Positions 1-7,939 of a stretch of DNA of 19,787 nt are shown here, piece after piece. A program made the translations under genes and the position numbers. A model generated the notes under the pieces. The model was not told the origin of the DNA, made no database searches, and saw only the letters and a program-made list of their open reading frames with translations. Source of the stretch: a bacterium SM23_31 (GTDB lineage: Bacteria > SM23-31). The stretch is taken from the NCBI GenBank assembly GCA_001304035.1, contig LJUD01000008.1:1-19787 (forward strand), read 5' to 3'. Each line of letters opens with the position of its first letter. Position 1 is the first letter of the stretch.

Positions 1-903
1 CCTGAAAATCAATTCTGCCTGCCGCTATATCCCGAGCTTCAAGTGTAATTTATTTTTGCGCCACACGCTGCCCGTCTAAATAAAGGTTGACTAATAGATT
101 TCTCACCGGGTTGCTGCCGAAATTATCCGCCGTCATACGAAGTGTTATCTGCTTTCCCTGCTCTAATATCTGGTTCATTATTACGGCGCCGGTTATGCCG
201 GCATTACCGGTCTCAAAACTTCCTGATTCAGGTTTAATGCAGAAAACGCGTATCGGCGCCGCCCCGGCAGTTTCAACGTCAAGCGAAACATCCGGAGGGA
301 AGCTCACCGCCTGCATGTCTGATAAAAGAAAAATCTCGCGGTGTAAATTTGTGCTTGATGCGAGTAGTGAATAACCTGTTTGCAAAGCCCCGGTCAGGTT
401 ACACGGTTGATTTGAAAAGCGGGCTGACCTGATCTGACGGCGCAGAATATCGATGTCATGAATTGCCTCAACCGTATTATCTTCCTCGATATTCGTTGAA
501 AACAGCAGGTATATTTCGTCGCCGTCTTTAAGAGTTTCGAGAACTTGCAGAGCATTGCGGCGGATAAGTTCGAACATTGATGTGCCGTCCCCCCGGGTGC
601 CCGGCGAAACAGCCGCAGTGCTCAGAGAATTATCGATGATTAATACGGCTGAGATCGGGGTGTCCTCTGTCCCGCTCAGCGGGATCGCTTTATCCCGGTT
701 TAATCCGGATAACCTGGGCTCAGCGGGATCACTAATGAGTGTCGGACGCGCAAAAGTAAGATCTTCTTGCTCTCTAATATTTTAAGAAAATATAACGAAC
801 TAAAAAGTATCCGTTCTTTTTTGCGGCGGCTGAAAAGATGAATGATGAGGGGAAGAAGTGCAGCAAATAACCCATAAAGGAATATTGTTTGTAGAAAAGT
901 CAT
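1..903 (-). pseudogene. Broken BatA-like aerotolerance protein (BatA N-terminal domain plus VWA-like region)
   Basis: The N-terminal piece starts with ATG at 903-901 and reads MTFLQTIFLYGLFAALLPLI followed by IHLFSRRKKE and FSSLYFLKILESKK. This is the membrane-anchoring segment of BatA-family proteins. The family then normally has about 20 residues containing a second hydrophobic helix before a motif like FARPTL. Here FARPTL appears at once but in another frame (about 745-760), so roughly 60-70 bases are missing and the frame has shifted. The second frame continues through the VWA-like strand AVLIIDNSLS to position 53. An in-frame TAA then falls at 52-50, after GQRVAQK, yet the downstream codons still read like the family (ITLEARDIAAG). 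Two lesions make a functional product unlikely. A palindromic repeat lies at 670-684 inside the frame. Upstream of the ATG a good AGGAGG (933-938) is about 30 bases away, too far for normal initiation. The 3' part is outside the window. Confidence 0.8.
670..730. repeat. CCCGCTCAGCGGG palindrome plus partial direct copy
   Basis: TCCCGCTCAGCGGGA at 670-684 is a perfect palindrome around a central C. The 13-mer GCTCAGCGGGATC at 674-686 recurs at 718-730. The same palindrome occurs at 8574-8590, 12225-12239 and, shortened, at 19718-19728. Here it lies in the reading frame of the broken batA-like gene and encodes IPLSG. The segment between FARPTL and the VWA-like strand is longer than usual for the family, so this looks like an in-frame repeat insertion. 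Confidence 0.7.
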
Positions 904-1415
904 ATATACAGGTTTTTAAAAACCTTTTTTATCGCCTCCTTAAACGGCGGAATTTTGAGCGTTGTCAACTGCTGTCAATAAAGTTAGGGAGCACATTATT
1001 TGGATTCTGACTTATCTAACACACATTGATCAACAATAATATAACGCTTAAAATACAAATTTGCTTTCAAATTTTTACATTTTTTGATGTTGAAATGCCT
1101 TTTATTCCTTGATTCATACTTAAATTTAACGATTTATATCTGATTTTGCAACATAATTACGTGTTTTATTAACCGGTAAGATAACTTTGGGGGAATTACT
1201 TACATTTTTAGGTGAAGCGTATGAACAAGTTGCTTGTCTGCGCAATCCCGGTCAGCGGTTTTTCTAATTTTTATTTAAGATTAAACCTGCATATTTTATT
1301 GTTTACAATACATTAATTCTTTATATTAGTTGTATTGTTTATGTATTGAGTTAAATTCTATCATTTAATGTTCGTTTTTAAAGCCAATTGAATAAAAAAG
1401 GGAGTTTGAAACCGT
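904..1415. other. Intergenic region, AT-rich, no convincing gene
   Basis: The 512 bases between the divergent batA-like and aminotransferase genes should contain both promoters, but no strong -35/-10 pair stands out. A perfect 14-base palindrome, GGTTTTTAAAAACC, lies at 911-924 just upstream of the batA-like start. A 31-codon ORF at 1221-1316 (MNKLLVCAIPVSGFSNFYLR...) has a possible AGGTGA upstream. It has no recognisable similarity and is probably chance. Confidence 0.5.
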
Positions 1416-2567
1416 ATGACTGACTCTATTGCATTAGAGAACAAGTATGAATTATCCCTGTATCCCAAAAGAGGGATAAATATTGTTAAAGGTAAAAACG
1501 CAACCTTATGGGATTCTGAGGGGAAAGAGTATATCGACTGTGTCGGCGGTATAGGTGTGGCTTCGGTCGGACACTGCAACGAGTATGTCGCCAAAGCAAT
1601 TGCCGTACAAGCGCAAATACTTATTACCTGTCCATGCATTTTTCACAATGATGTTCGCGCATTACTACTCGAGAAACTGGTAAACATTACTCCTGCCGGC
1701 GTAACACGCGCTTTTTTGTGTAATTCAGGTACCGAAAGCATCGAGGCTGCCATAAAATTTGCGCGCTACTCTACAAAAATGACAGATTTTATCTGTGCTG
1801 TGAGAGGCTTTCATGGAAGGACGATGGGTTCGTTAAGCGCCACATATAATCCAAAGTATCGTGCGGGATATGAACCTTTTGTTCCGGGATTTTACTTTGT
1901 GCCGTTCAATGATTTTGAAAAATTAAAAGAGAAAATCAGTGATAATACCGCTGGTGTTATTCTGGAGATTGTGCAGGGAGAAGGGGGTATACATGTCGGC
2001 GATAAAGAATATTTCCGGAAGGTGCAGGAATTATGCAGCGACAGCGGAATACTGCTTATTATTGATGAAGTACAGACGGGTTTTTGCAGAACAGGAAAGA
2101 TGTTTGCCTGCAATCATTTTGATATTGAACCGGATATTTTGTGTCTTGCAAAAGCAATTGCCGGTGGATTTCCGATGGGTGCCGTGCTCTGTTCCGCGAA
2201 GATAGACCTTCCTGCCGGTAAACACGGTTCGACCAACGGCGGCAATCCGCTGGCATGTGCCGCTGCTCTTGCAGCAATAGATTACATGCTCGAATTTAAG
2301 CTCGATAAGCAGGCTGCGGACAAAGGTGCTTATTTTATTGACCTGATGAAGAAGCGTCCGCTCGATAAAATCCGGGAAATAAGAAACCTGGGTCTCATGA
2401 TCGGTATTGAACTGAAGGAAGAAAATAAACCGTATATTCAAAAGTTGATGGAAAAAGGCGTTTTGGTTATGCCTGCAGGCCCGAATGTATTACGGATGCT
2501 TCCCCCGCTTACAATCGAATATGAGCAGATCGATAGGGTAGTTGAAGCACTATCGGAGATTCTGTAA
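1416..2567 (+). CDS. Class III PLP aminotransferase, acetylornithine / LysW-lysine type
   Basis: This protein is predicted to move an amino group between an acylated (or carrier-bound) ornithine or lysine semialdehyde and glutamate in cytosolic arginine or lysine biosynthesis. Its 383 residues match the compact ArgD/LysJ length. Visible motifs are the cofactor phosphate loop NSGTES (103-108), GFHGRTMG (131-138), IIDEVQTG with Asp217 for the pyridine nitrogen and Gln220, the Schiff-base Lys246 in CLAKAIAGGFPMG, and HGSTNGGNP (270-278) with a second phosphate-contacting Thr. The ATG at 1416 is preceded by AAAAAGGGAGTTTG, a usable ribosome binding site. No other arg or lys biosynthesis gene is visible, so the gene stands alone. 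ArgD, LysJ, GABA-transaminase-like and other omega-transaminase roles cannot be separated by eye. The acetylornithine family is favoured by the short length and the GFHGRT and HGST motifs. Confidence 0.88.
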   Translation: MTDSIALENKYELSLYPKRGINIVKGKNATLWDSEGKEYIDCVGGIGVASVGHCNEYVAKAIAVQAQILITCPCIFHNDVRALLLEKLVNITPAGVTRAFLCNSGTESIEAAIKFARYSTKMTDFICAVRGFHGRTMGSLSATYNPKYRAGYEPFVPGFYFVPFNDFEKLKEKISDNTAGVILEIVQGEGGIHVGDKEYFRKVQELCSDSGILLIIDEVQTGFCRTGKMFACNHFDIEPDILCLAKAIAGGFPMGAVLCSAKIDLPAGKHGSTNGGNPLACAAALAAIDYMLEFKLDKQAADKGAYFIDLMKKRPLDKIREIRNLGLMIGIELKEENKPYIQKLMEKGVLVMPAGPNVLRMLPPLTIEYEQIDRVVEALSEIL

Positions 2568-2575
2568 TAATGTAA

Positions 2576-2833
2576 AACACCGGAACTCGTTTTCAATTAT
2601 TTTCGGCGGCGGCTATTAGCGGAATCAAGTTTACAACAAAGAAGAATGAGAACGGCGAATACGAGAATTTAACAGATGTAAGGCTTGCCGACAAAAAGGG
2701 CGATTTGGAGCTGTTGTTTAAATACTTGAAATTACTGAATAGAGACCGTGAAGATGAAAGCAACGAAATTCAGGTAAATGTAACGCTTATAAACGTGGAC
2801 GATTATCACTCGCCCGATTACGGAAATAGATAA
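2576..2833 (+). pseudogene. Decayed coding fragment, phage-like (possible terminase small subunit C-terminus)
   Basis: One frame is open from after the stop at 2573 to TAA 2831-2833 and has protein-like composition: ISGIKFTTKKNENGEYENLT, then DVRLADKKGDLELLFKYLKL and an acidic tail with VNVTLINVDD. No start codon or ribosome binding site is present, so it is most likely the 3' remnant of a gene. A helix of the form KKGDLELLFKYLKLL followed by a VNV..VDD tail resembles the C-terminus of phage terminase small subunits. That assignment is from memory of the family and is weak. The phage-like zinc-ribbon gene at 3083 supports a mobile origin. Confidence 0.4.
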
Positions 2834-2921
2834 ATACCGCAGGACCCGGGAATTAAAAACCTTCAAAATCTTCTTATGAAGCTTCCAATTCACCCGAACA
2901 CAAAAACATGTATGGGGGTAG

Positions 2922-3065
2922 TGTACAGTCGGGAACTTTTTCGCAGGTATACCGTTAAAACATGGCAATCAGTGGGCAATTTATGAAATCGATAATACCA
3001 TAAAGGCAATGACAAATTACGGAACACAAATTGATTTTTTCCAAAAACAACAATCTTTATTCTAA
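2922..3065 (+). pseudogene. Decayed coding fragment, unknown
   Basis: The frame ending at TAA 3063-3065 reads GNFFAGIPLKHGNQWAIYEI then DNTIKAMTNYGTQIDFFQKQ, which looks like real protein but has no start and a stop immediately upstream (TAG 2919-2921). Just upstream, 2856-2983 is open in another frame (IKNLQNLLMKLPIHPNTKTC...), suggesting one ancestral gene broken by frameshifts. No family recognised. Confidence 0.35.
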
Positions 3066-3082
3066 CAAAAGGAGAATCCAAA

Positions 3083-3748
3083 ATGGAAATACCAGAATAC
3101 AAATATCTCGGTTTTTTGTGTGAACGAGGACATGATTTTGAAGGTACGGGAATGAGTTTGAGATATAAATCAAATACAGGCTGTATAGAATGCAAAAAAG
3201 AAGATCAAAAAAAATATCAGAAAAGCGAAAATTTTAAAGAATATAGGAGAAAATATAGGCAAAGAGAAAAGTATAAAGAATATCAGAAAAAATATCATCA
3301 AACAGAAAAGTACAAAGAATCTCTGAGAAAATATTACAGAAAAATTATCAAAAACTTGGATAATAAATATATAGAGAAATTATTACATAATAATTTCCGT
3401 TTAAAATTAAGTGAAGTTACCCCTGAATTAATAAAAAATTATCGGTTTATAGTAATTTGCGAACGTTTAATCAGAAACGGCAAATTATCTGAAATTGAAA
3501 TTGCTTATTTAAACAAAGAAAGAAATGGTATTATGGTTACAAATGGAAAACCAAATAACAGTCGGGAATCACGTGATTTTTTAATTGAAAAAGCAAGGGA
3601 ACTTTTAGATAAGAAGGTTTCACGTGAAGATTTAATGGCAGCCGTCACAAGCTATCGGGAGGTTACGAGGTTGGCTGTCGCCGAAATGCAGTACAACCGA
3701 ATGATGGGTCGAGACTTTATTGCCTCAAATGGTGAGCCAAAAATATAA
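3083..3748 (+). CDS. Uncharacterised zinc-ribbon protein, phage-associated type
   Basis: This is a 221-residue intact ORF with a good ribosome binding site (AAAGGAG, 9 bases upstream of the ATG). An N-terminal Cys/His set (Cys13, His17, Cys34, Cys37, in CERGHDFEG and CIECKK) looks like the zinc ribbon found at the front of phage HNH/endonuclease VII-like proteins. Residues 45-86 form three Lys/Tyr-rich repeats of about 13 residues (QREKYKEYQKKYH, QTEKYKESLRKYY and an N-terminal variant), likely a basic helical, nucleic-acid-binding segment. The C-terminal part is helical (TPELIKNYRFIVICERLIRN; LLDKKVSREDLMAAV). No HNH catalytic triad is visible. The gene is clearly more AT-rich than its neighbours and follows decayed phage-like fragments, which fits horizontal transfer. 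Role inferred only as DNA- or RNA-binding. Confidence 0.6.
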   Translation: MEIPEYKYLGFLCERGHDFEGTGMSLRYKSNTGCIECKKEDQKKYQKSENFKEYRRKYRQREKYKEYQKKYHQTEKYKESLRKYYRKIIKNLDNKYIEKLLHNNFRLKLSEVTPELIKNYRFIVICERLIRNGKLSEIEIAYLNKERNGIMVTNGKPNNSRESRDFLIEKARELLDKKVSREDLMAAVTSYREVTRLAVAEMQYNRMMGRDFIASNGEPKI

Positions 3749-4402
3749 TAATTAATAAATCCATGAATGTCAAGAGGAATTATTTTAAGCATTGCTCCGT
3801 TTCTAAAATTCCCGTCAATTTCTTACATATCTTTTTATCACTCAATATTTCCAAAAACGCTTCATTCATGGTGGGAGTGAGAATTATTTCATTTCTTAGA
3901 AAAAGCCAACATTTTGTTACTATATTGTTACTTGCAAAAACCTTATACATTGTTTATTAAAAAATTAGATTTATATTTTTGTTTACCGCCGCAAAACGGA
4001 AATCGAAAAAGGGGCTGCTTGATAGTAAATCCTGAGTATAATAGACTGCTTGTAGTGAGGAATAATTTATTCGCTTCGTATGTCATTTATTTATGACTTA
4101 CTGTTAAAAATTCCGGCAGAAATCAATTATGTTATATTTGAAAAGGTTACTGCAATATTTTCAAAAATCACCTTATTTAATATCAAAAATACAGCAGTGA
4201 CTTGGTGAGACGCCTGTTTTTATCCCGCCGGGCAGTAAACAATAAATAACAAAGCCGTTAGGTCGAAATAATTTATTAATATTAGTTGCCGTTTAATAGG
4301 AGCACTACCCGACGGGCTCCTACAACTAATTTTCTGTATAATTTTAATAGACTAAAAAACTAAATTTTTTGGAGTAATTCCAATCCGCTTATCAATGATT
4401 GC
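3749..4402. other. AT-rich intergenic stretch with a weak small ORF and a hairpin
   Basis: No convincing gene is present. On the minus strand, 3950-3780 encodes a 56-residue peptide (MYKVFASNNIVTKC...LEILSDKKICKKLTGILETE) whose second half has protein-like composition. It lacks a ribosome binding site and a known family, so it may be a gene fragment. The plus-strand ORFs covering the same bases look like random AT-rich translation. Confidence 0.4.
4297..4322. repeat. Inverted repeat TAGGAGC/GCTCCTA
   Basis: TAGGAGC (4297-4303) pairs with GCTCCTA (4316-4322). Within the loop CCCGACGGG could form a competing stem. A related nonamer, CCCGCCGGG, lies at 4224-4232. It sits about 80 bases beyond the stop of the propeller gene on the other strand and has no following T-run, so it is better called an intergenic repeat than a terminator. 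Confidence 0.5.
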
Positions 4403-6574
4403 TTACCGAATCAATATCATTTTCTTTGCAGCCGTAAATTCTTCAGATTGAATTGTATAAATATATACACCCGAACCAACCTCTGTACCCGAATCACTTA
4501 TTCCATTCCATATAACTATATGAACTCCTGCGGATTGTGTTTCATTAACGAGCGTTTTTATCTTCTGACCTAAAATATTATATATTGTTATGCGAACATG
4601 TGATTCTTTTGGTAATGCATATTTAATTTTTGTTTCCGGATTAAAAGGATTTGGATAATTCTGGAGAAGATTATATTCATCCGGTATTTTATCATAAATT
4701 TCACTGCGTTCAATACCGGGGAACATGTCATGAAGAACACCAAAGGCGCTTATTCCTCCTTTATCTCTGTTATATACCGCTTTTTTGGTGCCGAACCACT
4801 TTATGCCTTTAGCATCAACCGCAATCGCATATACGCAATTACCTGCTAATCCATCATCTATTGTATACGTTGTCCATGTCGTACCGTCAAATTTACTCAC
4901 GCCTCCTTCCGCAGTTCCAAACCACTTAATGCCTTTATCATCAATTGCAATCGCTTGCACATAATAACTTGCTAATCCATCATAAGTAGTGTATGCCATC
5001 CAGGTTACACCATCAAATTTATTCACACCCCACCTGTGAGTCCCGAACCACTTGTTGCCTTCGGCATCTATTGCAATTGCTCTCACCGAATTATCGGTCA
5101 ATCCATCATTTGTAGTATATGTAGTCCAGGTTGAACCGTCAAATTTACTAACACCATTACTGGTTCCAATCCACTTATTACCTTCGGCATCAATTGCAAT
5201 AGCATACACCGAATTATCAGCTAATCCATCGTCTGCGGTGTATGTTGTCCAGGTCGTACCGTCAAATGCACTTACTCCTTTCCGTGTCCCAAACCATAGT
5301 GTACCGTCAACATCAATGGCAATTGTTAATACCGATTTATATACTAATCCGTCTGTTTCGGTATACGTTGTCCATGCAACACCGTCAAATGTATTTACTC
5401 CTTTTGCGGTTCCAAACCACTTGGTACCCCCGGCATCTATAACAATGGCACTCACACTGTTACTCGCTAATCCATCATCAGTTGTGTATGTTGTCCATGC
5501 AGTGTCGTTGAACGCACTCACTCCCCCTCCGGCAGTCCCGAACCATTTAGTACCGTCAGCATCTATTGCAATTGCTCTCACATCATTAACTAATAATCCT
5601 TCACGTATAATATAATAACTCCAGTTTGCACCGTCAAATTTACTCAAACCACCTCCTGTCCCAAACCACTTAGTACCGTCGGTATCTATTGCAATTGCCT
5701 GCAAATAATTGCCTTTCAATCCATTATCCTTGTTATAAGTAGTCCACGTCGTTCCGTCAAATTTACTTACACCCGTCCATGTCCCGAACCATATTGTACC
5801 GTCAACGTCAATGGCAATTGTTTTTACCCAATTACCCGCCAACCCATCATCAGTAGTATATGTAGTCCATGATGTTCCGTCAAATTTACTTACCCCTTCA
5901 TAGTAAGTTCCAAACCACTTGTTACCTTCAGTATCAATTGCAATCGCATAAACAAAATGACTTGCTAACCAATCAACAATGGTGTATGCTGTCCATGTGG
6001 TATCGTTAAATGCGCTTATTCCTGCGGAAGTTCCGAACCACTTTGTACCATCAGCATCTATTGCAATTGCTCTCACACCATTACTTGCTAATCCGTCGGC
6101 AGTGGTGTACGTAGTCCATGTTACGCCGTCAAATTTACTCACTCCGCCTCCCCAGGCAGCAAACCACTTATTCCCATGAGCATCTATGACGATTGCCCTG
6201 ACATCGTTACTTGCTAATCCGTCATCGGTGGTATACGTAGTCCATTTTGTTCCGTCAAATTTACTCACTCCCGCCGGAGTACAAAACCACTTATTCCCTT
6301 TAGCGTCGACCGCAATTGAACGCACATAATTATCAGCCAGTCCATCATCCTTCGTATATCTTTCATATTTTCCTGTATCGTTGTTCCATCTCGTAACTCC
6401 CAATGATGTTCCTGCCCATATATAATTGCCGTCAATTGCTATACTTAAAACATTATTTGCGTTTACATGATTATCGTTTCTAAAATTCACCCACTGTTCA
6501 CCTTCCTGGGCAATAGTCCATTGTGGAAACAGGGCAAGGCACACAAGCGTAATGAGTAATTTTTTAGTACTCAT
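4403..6574 (-). CDS. Secreted 14-repeat regulator-propeller protein with T9SS sorting domain
   Basis: This is a 723-residue exported protein. It has a signal peptide (about 1-22, LLITLVCLALFPQWTIAQ). About 14 tandem repeats of 41-42 residues follow, of the form AIAIDADGTKWFGT..GVSKF and DGTTWTTYTTDDGLASN, matching the reg_prop (two-component regulator propeller) type. Fourteen repeats would build two seven-bladed beta-propellers. The C-terminus is a Por/T9SS type A sorting domain (NYPNPFNPETKIKYALP, then GSGVYIYTIQSEEFTAAKKM and a final basic residue), which directs export through the type IX system and cell-surface attachment or release. No kinase or transmembrane domain is present, so this is a free propeller rather than a hybrid sensor. 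A strong GAGGAGGT lies about 7 bases upstream of the ATG, in the loop of a small ATAAC/GTTAT hairpin. Ligand unknown. Confidence 0.88.
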   Translation of the reverse strand: MSTKKLLITLVCLALFPQWTIAQEGEQWVNFRNDNHVNANNVLSIAIDGNYIWAGTSLGVTRWNNDTGKYERYTKDDGLADNYVRSIAVDAKGNKWFCTPAGVSKFDGTKWTTYTTDDGLASNDVRAIVIDAHGNKWFAAWGGGVSKFDGVTWTTYTTADGLASNGVRAIAIDADGTKWFGTSAGISAFNDTTWTAYTIVDWLASHFVYAIAIDTEGNKWFGTYYEGVSKFDGTSWTTYTTDDGLAGNWVKTIAIDVDGTIWFGTWTGVSKFDGTTWTTYNKDNGLKGNYLQAIAIDTDGTKWFGTGGGLSKFDGANWSYYIIREGLLVNDVRAIAIDADGTKWFGTAGGGVSAFNDTAWTTYTTDDGLASNSVSAIVIDAGGTKWFGTAKGVNTFDGVAWTTYTETDGLVYKSVLTIAIDVDGTLWFGTRKGVSAFDGTTWTTYTADDGLADNSVYAIAIDAEGNKWIGTSNGVSKFDGSTWTTYTTNDGLTDNSVRAIAIDAEGNKWFGTHRWGVNKFDGVTWMAYTTYDGLASYYVQAIAIDDKGIKWFGTAEGGVSKFDGTTWTTYTIDDGLAGNCVYAIAVDAKGIKWFGTKKAVYNRDKGGISAFGVLHDMFPGIERSEIYDKIPDEYNLLQNYPNPFNPETKIKYALPKESHVRITIYNILGQKIKTLVNETQSAGVHIVIWNGISDSGTEVGSGVYIYTIQSEEFTAAKKMILIR

Positions 6575-6895
6575 AACAACCTCCTCGTTATGATATAAAG
6601 TGTTTTAGTATTTTGAAATTCTATAATCTTGACTAAGTGAAGATGAATAAACGTTTATAATCTATAATTAATAAAAATGATAAACGATATTATACTATAT
6701 CAGCTATTGTCAGCGGTAGAAGTGGTTCTAAAATATTTTTAGCAATATTAAAGATAGATAAGAGTACCGGGCAGTGCAGATCAGACTTACGATTATGCTT
6801 TTCTTTGAACAATATATATAAGAAAACTGCAAATATCATGCCAAAATATTGATTTTTACTTATATTTTTAGTATTTTTTAACATACACAAATTCT

Positions 6896-7288
6896 CTATC
6901 GCGGCAGCACGGTTTTGCCCGCTACTTTGGGCGTGGATTGAAATTCGGGAAGAATAGCCCGGATGGTTTTGATCACGGCTTTCCGGTCGCCGGCGTCGGA
7001 ATTTTCAAGCAGTTCGGTTATCATCTTTTCGAATTCGGAGGTTCGATAATGTGTTGTCGGTTCAGCGCGTAAAATTTTATTGTGCGCCGTCGGCTGGGGA
7101 TTCTCTTCGCTCAACCACAATTCTTCCATGACCGGCGCATGCTTATAAGCAGCGGAATTACCCCGTGCGGGATTATCAGGTGTTGTAACCGCAAGCATAA
7201 AACGTTCTTCGGCGGTGAATATAACCGTGTGTCCATTCGTCTCGTTATTGTCATTTTCAGTCGTATACCTTAGCTTAGAAACAACAAC
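6896..7288 (-). pseudogene. Chimeric remnant of capD/wbpM-like 3' end
   Basis: Residues from the Met at 7198 read NSAAYKHAPVMEE directly joined to LWLSEENPQPTAHNKILRAE and on to GKTVLPR. In the intact gene at 12471-14333 these two blocks are 173 codons apart. The junction falls exactly on the heptamer TTCTTCC (7121-7127), present at both ends of the missing 519 bases in the intact gene (12693-12699 and 13212-13218). This is an in-frame deletion through a 7-base direct repeat. The stop of the intact gene (TGA) is CGA here and the frame ends one codon later at TAG. Homology ends at about 7158. Upstream, an open frame to about 7288 (NGHTVIFTAEERFMLAVTTP...) is of unknown origin. The dehydratase catalytic centre is missing, so no enzyme activity is expected. 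Confidence 0.8.
6897..7158. repeat. Left copy of capD 3'-end direct repeat
   Basis: 6897-7127 aligns without gaps to 12469-12699 in the same orientation, with 19 differences in 231 positions by hand count (about 92%). 7121-7158 continues as a match to about 13212-13249. The two copies bracket the Fur/metallocluster operon. Confidence 0.85.
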
Positions 7289-7368
7289 TTATCTTTACAT
7301 GCCATTTATCCAATTTCGAAAACAACAGTATATTTCTGTACAAAATTCAAAAAAAATCCAAAAAATAC

Positions 7369-7397
7369 TTGACAAAGTTTAATTAATATGTTATATT
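7369..7397 (+). promoter_or_regulatory. Sigma70-type promoter of the Fur-family gene
   Basis: TTGACA at 7369-7374 and TATATT at 7392-7397 are separated by exactly 17 bases. Transcription would start near 7404, giving a short leader before the ATG at 7441. Confidence 0.75.
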
Positions 7398-7403
7398 TCA
7401 AAT

Positions 7404-7422
7404 GAAAATGAAAACCATTATC
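7404..7422 (+). promoter_or_regulatory. Fur box overlapping the predicted transcription start
   Basis: GAAAATGAAAACCATTATC matches the classical 19-base Fur consensus GATAATGATAATCATTATC at 16 positions. It lies immediately downstream of the -10 element of a gene that itself encodes a Fur-family protein, so negative autoregulation by metal-bound regulator is the simple reading. Confidence 0.7.
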
Positions 7423-7440
7423 AATAAAGATTATTAAAAA

Positions 7441-7914
7441 ATGCCCGGACGAAAAGCAAAAGGAGCACCCTGGTGGCAAGGAAGATTTAGAGGATACGGC
7501 TATAGGATGACTGTTCCAAGAGAGGCAATCGTAGGTGTTTTAAGTGAAACGTCCAAACATCTTAGTGCTGAAGATATTTTTCTGGAAGTTCATAAGGTTT
7601 ATCCTTCTATTGGACTTACTACAATATATCGCACGTTAGAGTTATTAGTTCAAATGGGGCTGGTCTTTAAATTTGATTTCGGAGACAAGAGAGCTCGCTA
7701 TGAATTAGCAGAAGGCCCAAAGGGTAAAAGACATCACCACCATCTGGTATGCATAGGCTGTGATACAGTGATAGATTATACAGATTTCATTGATGAGGAA
7801 ATAGAGTTACTTGGTCAGACCGAGAAAGGTCTTTCCAAAAAATTCAATTTTAAGATTACAAATCACCTCATTCAATTTTATGGATTATGCAAAAGATGTC
7901 AGAACAAAAAATAA
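7441..7914 (+). CDS. Fur-family metal-responsive transcriptional regulator
   Basis: This is a 157-residue cytosolic DNA-binding protein. The winged helix spans about 24-90 (PREAIVGVLSETSKHLSAED, then SIGLTTIYRTLELLVQMGLV with the recognition helix). The dimerisation/metal domain carries a HHHH run (98-101), Cys104 and Cys107 in CIGC, His142, and a second CxxC at Cys150/Cys153, so a structural zinc site of the CxxC...CxxC type is expected. A 22-residue N-terminal extension rich in Gly, Arg, Trp and Tyr (GAPWWQGRFRGYGYRMT) precedes the normal Fur start. Extensions of this kind occur in Fur proteins that sit beside DUF5320/NifX clusters, which supports the ATG at 7441 although no clear ribosome binding site precedes it. 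Its own promoter carries a Fur box. Whether it senses iron, zinc or peroxide cannot be told. Confidence 0.9.
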   Translation: MPGRKAKGAPWWQGRFRGYGYRMTVPREAIVGVLSETSKHLSAEDIFLEVHKVYPSIGLTTIYRTLELLVQMGLVFKFDFGDKRARYELAEGPKGKRHHHHLVCIGCDTVIDYTDFIDEEIELLGQTEKGLSKKFNFKITNHLIQFYGLCKRCQNKK

Positions 7915-7939
7915 AATTTATATTTTTTTCACATTAAAT

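Noticed and set aside
3763..3960. 65-codon plus-strand ORF after the zinc-ribbon gene.
   Set aside because: No ribosome binding site, AT-rich random-looking composition, and a more protein-like frame exists on the opposite strand.
4297..4322. Hairpin as the terminator of the propeller gene.
   Set aside because: No T-run follows on either strand and it lies about 80 bases past the stop.
5052..5615. Plus-strand ORFs of up to 187 codons opposite the propeller gene (also 5242-5442 and 5979-6179).
   Set aside because: They are antisense shadows of the tandem repeats; their periodic composition mirrors the blades.
4403..6574. Regular spacing of about 125 bases considered as a CRISPR-like or satellite array.
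   Set aside because: The period equals the 41-42 residue blades of a continuous reading frame; units diverge and there are no spacers.
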